Source of the DNA: Aquatica leii
Lineage: Eukaryota; Arthropoda; Insecta; Coleoptera; Lampyridae
NCBI GenBank assembly: GCA_035610365.1
Contig: CM069432.1
Span: 264,489,177-264,553,176 of the forward strand
Length of the DNA stretch: 64,000 nt
Direction: 5' to 3'
In this document: piece by piece, positions 57,496 through 64,000 of the stretch
How positions within the stretch are numbered: the stretch's first letter is position 1
How the letters are laid out: every line of letters begins with the position of its first letter
Program-made: the position numbers and the translations under genes
The notes under the pieces: model-generated
The model's database searches: none
What the model was told of the DNA's origin: nothing
Seen by the model: the letters and a program-made list of their open reading frames with translations, nothing else

Positions 57496-57521
57496 TATAT
57501 ATATATATATATATATATATA
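57496..57521. repeat. (TA)13 microsatellite
   Basis: Pure TA dinucleotides; right border of the 53197-57495 unit. Confidence 0.92.
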
Positions 57522-58446
57522 ATAATCATATCTAAATTACCTGTAATAGTTTAAATAAATTAGTTTTAAAGTTCGTTACATTATGTTAAAAAAATGAAGG
57601 ATTCTGACCAGAACTTAAGAATTCAAATATGCTTCGACTTTAGGTAACACTGAAAAATATATACTGGGTCGCAAACCAAATACGTTTGAGTACCACTGTT
57701 TAGGTTACGTAATAAGATCTATGTTACCCGTCATTGTGCCAAACCTAAATCCAAAATATTTGTTTAAATAGTCGGTGTTTTGAAGAATTCAGTTCGATAA
57801 TTTGTTTTCTATTATGAATTCGTATAGCTAAGAGGACGCTTCTAACGTATCGTTGCTTTGATATTACAAATTTGATAGATTACTTAGCATTTTTCATCAA
57901 TAAAATAAAGATGTGGTTTATTAGACAGGACGAGTAATACACAATAATTTAGTAACTTTATTTTAGCTAACACAAAAAACAACCTACGTTAAGTTGAATT
58001 TATAGCTAAAGTTGGACATAAATAACGTATAACATGGAAAGTGGTGAGTTCTCTGACGAGTTAAATCTAAGTTACGTAATAAAGTTTAAGTATGACAAAT
58101 GAAGGGTGAAAATGCTAACATTTGTGACATTGGACGTGTACATGCAACGACAAAATGGCATTTATTTTCCCTCGGGAGGTCGGCACGTACAAACCCTTTA
58201 GTGTAGATAATCCCCAATTGCGTTTTAGGGATCGATTGTTTATCGAGTACCACTTCAATTTAGCATGTAAATATCTCGATAGTGTTGTTGTGCAGCTGCT
58301 GCCTTTATACTCCATTATCGATGTTTATTGAGATTTCCCTGCCGTATATGTATGTTTTTTTTTATTATTTTTACTTGAACGATAAATTTAAATGTAGCGC
58401 GCTTACGAGTGTACAACCCCACATCTGCTAATGTTGTTTAAATAAA
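57522..58446. other. Unique AT-rich sequence
   Basis: No transposon signature. A minus-strand frame of 66 codons at 58115-58315 has no motif and is not called. Confidence 0.4.
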
Positions 58447-58638
58447 TTAACCGCACAGTATCGGTAGAACACGAAATTTCTTTCGACGGTTTTCTCGTTT
58501 CGTTCGTGAAACTTTAAGGATATCGCGAATTTGAAATTCTTTATTCGTCTTCAAATTCGTGGCGCTTGTGTCAATACGGACGTTTTCGGCTTCGGCGGCA
58601 GCGAGCAAAGTTAGAAACGTCAGTAAAAACACATACAA
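58447..58638 (-). CDS. Candidate small secreted peptide precursor
   Basis: 63 codons from the ATG at 58638. MYVFLLTFLTLLAAAEA is a textbook signal peptide with an AEA cleavage site. The mature part contains basic cleavage sites (SRTKR, then ENRRKKFR) and ends VLPILCG before a TAA. The coding strand is less AT-biased than its flanks. It could be a neuropeptide-like precursor or the first part of a longer gene with an unseen splice site. The single cysteine argues against a disulfide toxin or defensin. No family recognised. Confidence 0.4.
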   Translation of the reverse strand: MYVFLLTFLTLLAAAEAENVRIDTSATNLKTNKEFQIRDILKVSRTKRENRRKKFRVLPILCG

Positions 58639-58639
58639 A

Positions 58640-59956
58640 TATAACTTTTCCTATAAAATAAATATTTTCAAAACGAATTTCAAACGCAAAATAAATACGT
58701 ACCATCTCGAGTGTGTACAAAGAAGCGACTTAAGAGAGATGTCGAGAAACGGACGAATTTATAAACAACAAAAGATGTTAATTAAACCGAAGGTTTGTTA
58801 GCAAGGGTCAGAATCATTATACGAAATGCGTTAATGAATTAGTTATATAGTTCAAGGATCTTTCAATTAACATCGAAGAAGAGAGAGAAGGAAAATTTTT
58901 ATCAGTACGCTACAGATGTTATTCGAAAAGGGTGGATTATCCATTGCTATTCTCGAGTCTTAACTTTCTATATTCGGGATCAAACATGGAGAATGGAGAT
59001 ATTTAAAGAAGGAAATAGAAATTTTTACATAATCTCTTTGCTTTACCTTTAAATTTAAAAAGACCTTTTCCTTTAGAAGCGAATCTTAGCTGCGCCGAAA
59101 TTTTATCTTTTTCGGGGCGTCTCCATCCCTCCTTTGTTATCAGAGAGTACGTCGCATTAATAATATTAATGTTCGTTACGCATATATCACAATTTCTGCG
59201 ATATAGTAATTTATGGCCTGTCAAACGTATATGAACGGTTAATGTATGGTATTACATTACTCTGTGTTAATTTTGAATTAAGCGTGGCATTATATTATGT
59301 CTACTGGCTTATACAAGGTGTTATATGACGACAATAGAATATATTTAAGTGACTGTTTAGTAAAATAATTACTTCCATTAATTAAATTCAGAAACGAACT
59401 TTTTAACTTTAGAAACGAGAAAGACTGGAAAGGTTAAAGCCTTGTAAAAAAAATTTTCTCGACGATTTTAATTAACTTTGAACTACGTCACACATTTTCG
59501 ACTGTTTTAGTCGTGCAATAATCGAGTATTTACAATAATAATGACAATAATGTGTTTGGTATTTATTTATGTTTATATCTCAGTAGCTTAGATTGTTTTT
59601 GCATTAGAAAGTAACTTTTCATGTGATTCACCGATAACGAGTGCTTTTTCAGTTTTTCTTTTAAATGGTATAAATCGGTAACATTATTTTTACACCATAA
59701 CGAATCATGTGAAAACAGTAAACCTACAAAATAGTAAAATCTATTATTTACTTCAAATTCACAAATCCAATCTGACGAATCTCACACAGACCCTTTAAAA
59801 TTACTATGGACTTCTTAATTTTTATGTTTATTGTTCTTACGAATTTAAAGTGAAGGCTGCGGACGAGCATTAAATTTAGATTCCAAACGTCTAAACTAAT
59901 ATTAGCTATTAATTATGAAACAAAAACGATAAGTTGTCTATTACAAATAAATATTA
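58640..59956. other. Unique AT-rich sequence
   Basis: No element or firm gene. The minus-strand frame 59003-59224 (73 codons) is lysine-rich and without motif. Confidence 0.4.
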
Positions 59957-60212
59957 TACACTGGGTTTCAAATAAAATGCACCACATAGAAGAAGTAGAC
60001 GTGGAGGGCTGAAATTTTGTATGTAAAACTGTTATATATGGACAAATAAATGATTACAATTTAGAATGAAAATATTGATGTATTCAACAAACATACATGG
60101 TGTTATCAACATCTCCACGCTTCTTTCTCTTTTATTTCTGAAGCCTTATCGTTGTAGTTCTTCAGATTTTTTTAGGTCTAGTTGTCAGTTGTCATTGTTT
60201 GTAAATGTCAGA

Positions 60213-60362
60213 ATGCCACGAGTTCGCAGACGAGGTAATTTTCAACAATTAACGCCTTTGGAGAAAGGGCAAATTATTGCTATTTAGGAAGCTAAGTTGG
60301 GTTATCGTGAAGACACCAGAAGATTAGGACGTACGGGAAATGTGCCTATGATTGATCCTCGC
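60213..60362 (+). pseudogene. Tc1 transposase, N-terminal part
   Basis: MPRVRRRGNFQQLTPLEKGQ begins a Tc1-type helix-turn-helix; a TAG at 60285-60287 interrupts it. RLGRTGNVPMIDPR follows, after which the pogo element starts. Confidence 0.75.
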
Positions 60363-62711
60363 CAATGATGGACCACTAGCGGTATTTTCAAACATACCGC
60401 GCATAATACACTACCAACATATTGGTTAGGTTGATTGAAGTTCCCAAGTAGTTGTTTACAAGTGCTCACGTGAACACGTGCAGTTTCTGTTTAACTACAT
60501 AAATAATTTAAAATTGGTAAGTATCGATGTAAGAAAGTAGCTGGGCACGATGTTAGATATCTTTTGTTTTACGTTCAACTATAATCTGCTTTTGTTACTG
60601 CAGCTTGAAGGAACTATTGTATGTTAATTGTCGAGCAACAATTGAGATTATTCGAAAAAACAAAAACGTTTGGGATTTATATCTGATTTTTGCAATGTGT
60701 CCTATGATGGACCAGGGGGTCCATCATGGGCAATGAAATAATTTTACCAAAAAAGACACCTGTGGGATGAGCATGACATGCAACAGGCTATTCAAAACGT
60801 GAAAAACCACAATATGGGCTGTAAGTTGGCTGCCAAGACCTTCAAGGTTCCCAAAACAAATTTGCGAAGGCGTTTGGATAAACAGGACGCTTCCAAGGGT
60901 GACTTGGGAGGACGAAGAGCAACTTTCTCTAAAACCATCGAAGAGGAGATTGCAGTACATATTATTGAGGTATGGAAACACATTTTTTTTGACTAGCTTC
61001 TAAAGATTTACGGCGGATGGTATTCGAAGTAGCCGAAAAAAATAACATCAGTCATGGGTTTAATCGAGAAGCAAAAATGGCAGGTTGGAAATGGATTAAA
61101 GGATTCCTAAAGCGCAATCCACGCAATCTTTGCGTAGCCCAGAAAGTACATCATTAGCTAGAGCCCAGGCTTTTAACAAGGCTAATATTGAAACCACCAG
61201 ATAATACTCTGCAGAAGTACAATTTTCTACCCAAAAATATTTATAATATGGACGAGTCGGGTTTGACTACGGTTCAAAAGAAATGCCAAAAAATGTATGC
61301 AGCAAAAGGCCGTTAGCAAGTTGGTGCACTTAGTAGTGTAGAGCGCGGACAGCACGTAACCGTTGTGTGTGCAATGAGTGCCATAGGCAACTACGTCTCT
61401 CCTGCTCTTATTTACCCTCGCCAAAGGATGAACGAGGAGCTGACGAACCATGCTCCCGCTGGTAGCATAGCATTCCCACAAGAAAAAGGCTGGATAACCA
61501 GTGAAATTTTTTGTAAATGGCTTAAGCATTTTGTTAGATATACAAAGGCTTCCAATGAGAATAATGTGTTATTACTCCTAGATCGGCACAGTAGCCATAA
61601 GAGTCTTGAATTCCTACAGTTTGCTAGAGAAAATGTTGTTGTTGTGTTTTGCTTCCCTGCACACTGTTCTCATCACGTTGAACCATTGGACGTTGGATTT
61701 TTCCGTCTTCTTCATACATATTTTGACCAAGAAATACAATTATGGCTCCGTCAAAATCCAGGAAAGGCAGTAACTCAATTCAAATCTGCAGGTCTTCTCA
61801 ATAAAGCTTATTTGAAGAGTACTGTACTAACAAATGCGATAAAATCCTTTAGAAAGACTGGCATCCGTCTTTTCAATCCTTATATCTATGAGGACTGGGA
61901 GTTTGCACCAGCTTTAGCTACGGACAGGCCGATACCCGAGGCTGAAGACGAAAAACAAATGGAATTAGAGACGCAAGAGCAATCTAAATCTGGTCTTAGC
62001 TCGTCTTCATCCTCAGTTCTCGACATTTCGGTGAAAGAAATTTTACCTCCTCCTCGAGCTGTAGCCATTATCGCTGATAAACGAAAAGGCAGAAGACGTA
62101 GAAAAACAAGCCATTTGAATTCAAAACCAGAAATTCAAGAATTTAAAAAGTAAGTTATTGAAAAGAAAATGAAGGTGAGAAAACAACAAGTCAGGTCAGT
62201 AAAACGACGAATTGTCATTGACCATGACGCTTCTGATGAAGACGAAGTCATTTTGGAGGACTCAGACGATGATGCTAGCTGCCTTTACTGTAATGAATTG
62301 TACTCGAACTCACGTGCAAGAGAAACTTGGATTCGATGCCAAATATGTAAGTCGTGGTGCCACAATGAATGCGCCGGCGTTACCCCGCGTTATTTTACTT
62401 GTGAACTATGTATATAATATGTTATTACGTTAGTTTGTTCTATTTTATTGTTAGTTGTTCATATATTTTGTCAAATAAAACTGTTTAAATACACTTTTAT
62501 TAATTTATTTTAAAGGGGGACAACATGGGCGCATATATGGCAATGATGGACCACTTGGTTATTTTTTTTAAATTTACTGTGTTATTAAATAGGAAATTAA
62601 TTGATCAAAAATTTATTGTGTATTATAATAAACATCAAACTAGATATATATTTTCATATAAAACCAAATAACAATTGCAAAACTAAAATAGTTATAATGA
62701 TATTTCCTTAG
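60363..62711 (+). mobile_element. pogo-like transposon nested in Tc1
   Basis: The borders are set by where Tc1 coding text stops and resumes (NVPMIDPR to RSNIPLLIQQ). ATGATGGACCA occurs at about 60365, 60703 and 62539, with one inverted copy at about 60716. Clean terminal inverted repeats and a TA duplication were not resolved, so the ends are approximate. Confidence 0.65.
60740..62417 (+). pseudogene. pogo/Tigger transposase with C-terminal PHD finger
   Basis: The N-terminus is a pogo-type helix-turn-helix (MQQAIQNVKNHNMGCKLAAK, TFKVPKTNLRRRLDKQ). After several shifts, [19 protein letters not shown] is a CENP-B-like block. The DDE_1 core reads NMDESGLT, LLLDRHSSH and VEPLDVGFF, with 35 residues between the second and third aspartates. 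The frame 61365-62153 is continuous and Ser/Lys-rich at its end. A single TAA at 62151-62153 separates it from the in-frame 62169-62417, whose CLYCNELY and CQICKSWCHNEC and CELC make a C4HC3 PHD-type finger. The lesions before 61365 kill the gene. Confidence 0.82.
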
Positions 62712-63540
62712 GAGGTCCAACATCCCCCTACTCATTCAACAGTATAAAGAATATGTCGAAAATGGCAGGAGGAACAGCTGCAAACACGACGTTGAGGTAC
62801 TGTACGACCCAGAGTCACGCGAAGATCATCTGTTAAGAAAAAGTGCTGTTCAATACCCTTGGGAACCATCGCGTTCAGTTGGAATAAACTGGATACGAGC
62901 AGCTGGTCGCAGAGTCTCTATGAATACTGTTTATCGTCGAATCCGCTCTTTTGGATTACGATCATATAGATCAAACTCTCGTATTCCTCTAACACCTCAC
63001 CACCAAGAAGTCAAACTTTAATTGTGCCAAGCAGACAACATTGGCTACATGAATCGAACAACATTATTTTTTTGAGTCTAGGTTCTGTTTTCGGAACTCA
63101 GACAAGCGTACACGTGTGCGGACTACACTTTGTACAACGAAGACATACTGGCTTAACACCTGGTGTAATGGTTTGAGGTGGCATTTATTGGGGAAAGCCG
63201 CTCTCTTTAACATTTATACAAGGCACGTTATATGCTCGACGTTACATCGACGACGTCTTAGAATCAGTTCTTCCAGCTCTTCTTCAAGAAGGTCCAGAAC
63301 CTATATTCCAACAGGAATGGTGCGACCGTATGTGGCAGTAATGACACAGAGAGTTTTTGGAGAAAATGGCGTAAATTTGCTACCGTGGCTTGCTAGATCG
63401 CCAGATTTATCGTCAAAAGAACATGTCTGGGACATAATGGACAGAAGACTGCGTCATCTAGCTCGCCCTCCAAATTCTACAGAAGAACTGCGACAACAGT
63501 TTTAAATACCCTGGGATGAGATACCCCAGGACGCAAAAAA
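62712..63540 (+). pseudogene. Tc1 transposase, C-terminal part (DD34E-type)
   Basis: Continues with RSNIPLLIQQYKEYVENGRR and the second helix-turn-helix (VSMNTVYRRIRSFGLRSYRS). The usual FSDESRF box is reduced to FFESRF, losing the first catalytic aspartate. FIQGTLYARRYIDDVLESVL is clean. The QQDGA box has an extra base (near 63315). The final glutamate is retained in LARSPDLSSKEHVWDIM. Confidence 0.82.
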
Positions 63541-64000
63541 TCACTTTATTTCCAGTATGTTAGAAAGGGTAACTTTTTGCATACAAGGACGTGTTGATAT
63601 TACTCATTATTGACATTTTTTCAATAAAACGTTGTATTGCTTCTTCCAAATTGTAATCATTTATTTGTCTATATATAACAGTTTTACATACAAAATTGCA
63701 GGATTTCACGTCTATTCTTTCTATGTGATGCATTTTATTTAAAACCTAGTATAAATCAACTAAGAAAATCGACTGTAAACTTTGTCATATGTGATAAGGA
63801 ATACGCATTCTGTCACTGTCACTGAGTAGGCGGAATGACTTTCGTGCTTAAGACCGCAAGCAAACATTTAAGCGTTTACCTATCTTCTTTTCTAAATCGC
63901 ATAAAATTGTATTATATGTGTCTCAGCTTCAATATTATGCACGCGAGCACACGTAAATGTGAGCCTCGGGTAGATTCGCAAGTTTTCGTATCTTAATTCT

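Larger units (their letters stand above)
59959..63751 (+). mobile_element. Tc1-like transposon with a nested pogo element
   Basis: Terminal inverted repeats of about 107 bp: the left end CACTGGGTTTCAAATAAAAT is mirrored on the right (complement TACTAGGTTTTAAATAAAAT) at about 85-90 per cent, by eye. TA flanks both ends (59957-59958 and 63752-63753). Transposase text starts at 60213, breaks off near 60362 and resumes near 62712 after the nested pogo element. Without it the Tc1 copy would be about 1.4-1.5 kb. Confidence 0.88.

Overview
This is an AT-rich eukaryotic window, almost certainly from an arthropod and most likely an insect. The mobile-element families (Ty3/Gypsy, Penelope-like, DD41D mariner, hAT, Tc1, pogo) and the near absence of intact host genes point that way. 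A beetle is plausible but cannot be proven from the sequence. I see no tRNA, rRNA, CRISPR array, operon or bacterial feature. The window is a layered graveyard of transposable elements separated by AT-rich DNA. Only two short host-gene candidates stand out: a signal-peptide exon at 9150-9252 and a 63-residue secreted peptide at 58447-58638. Layout. 1-3190: near-intact Gypsy gag-pol on the minus strand, cut by the window edge. 4315-5853: foldback element with 9-bp target duplications. 6068-7967: DD41D mariner with very long inverted repeats; a sister copy lies in opposite orientation at 28874-30793. 11293-15616: two Penelope-like elements (PLEs) joined head to head, flanked by a perfect 14-bp target duplication. 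15757-17683: decayed Gypsy ending in a macro domain. 17865-19160: remnant of an unnamed repeated family. About 22340-27190: terminal-inverted-repeat element carrying a cysteine-rich protein with a possible DDE-like core, split by a second PLE dimer at 24747-26972. 30808-32436: dimer of a second PLE family. 33024-35045: hAT element. 36341-44145: second macro-bearing Gypsy, interrupted in RNase H by an R1/LOA-like LINE at about 38663-42353. 44146-47373: minus-strand Gypsy with both LTRs and a primer-binding site but little interior. 47393-48270: PLE fragment. 49026-53140: LINE with an extremely purine-rich sense strand. 53197-57495: large anonymous element between two (TA)n tracts, containing a tandem repeat of about 255 bp. 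59959-63751: Tc1 element holding a nested pogo element whose transposase ends in a PHD finger. The most interesting signals are four. First, a TARG1/OARD1-like macro domain lies downstream of integrase in two independent copies of one Gypsy family. Second, terminal inverted repeats frame an uncharacterised multi-copy arthropod protein, which makes it a transposase candidate. Third, all four PLE loci show head-to-head dimer structure, and three have target duplications outside the whole dimer. Fourth, hammerhead-ribozyme-like cores sit in the PLE tails. Nearly every element gene is broken by stops or frameshifts, so this is mostly a fossil record of transposition. The third PLE ORF (25061-26914) and the first Gypsy pol are the least damaged. 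Family names rest on motif recognition by eye; no database search was possible.
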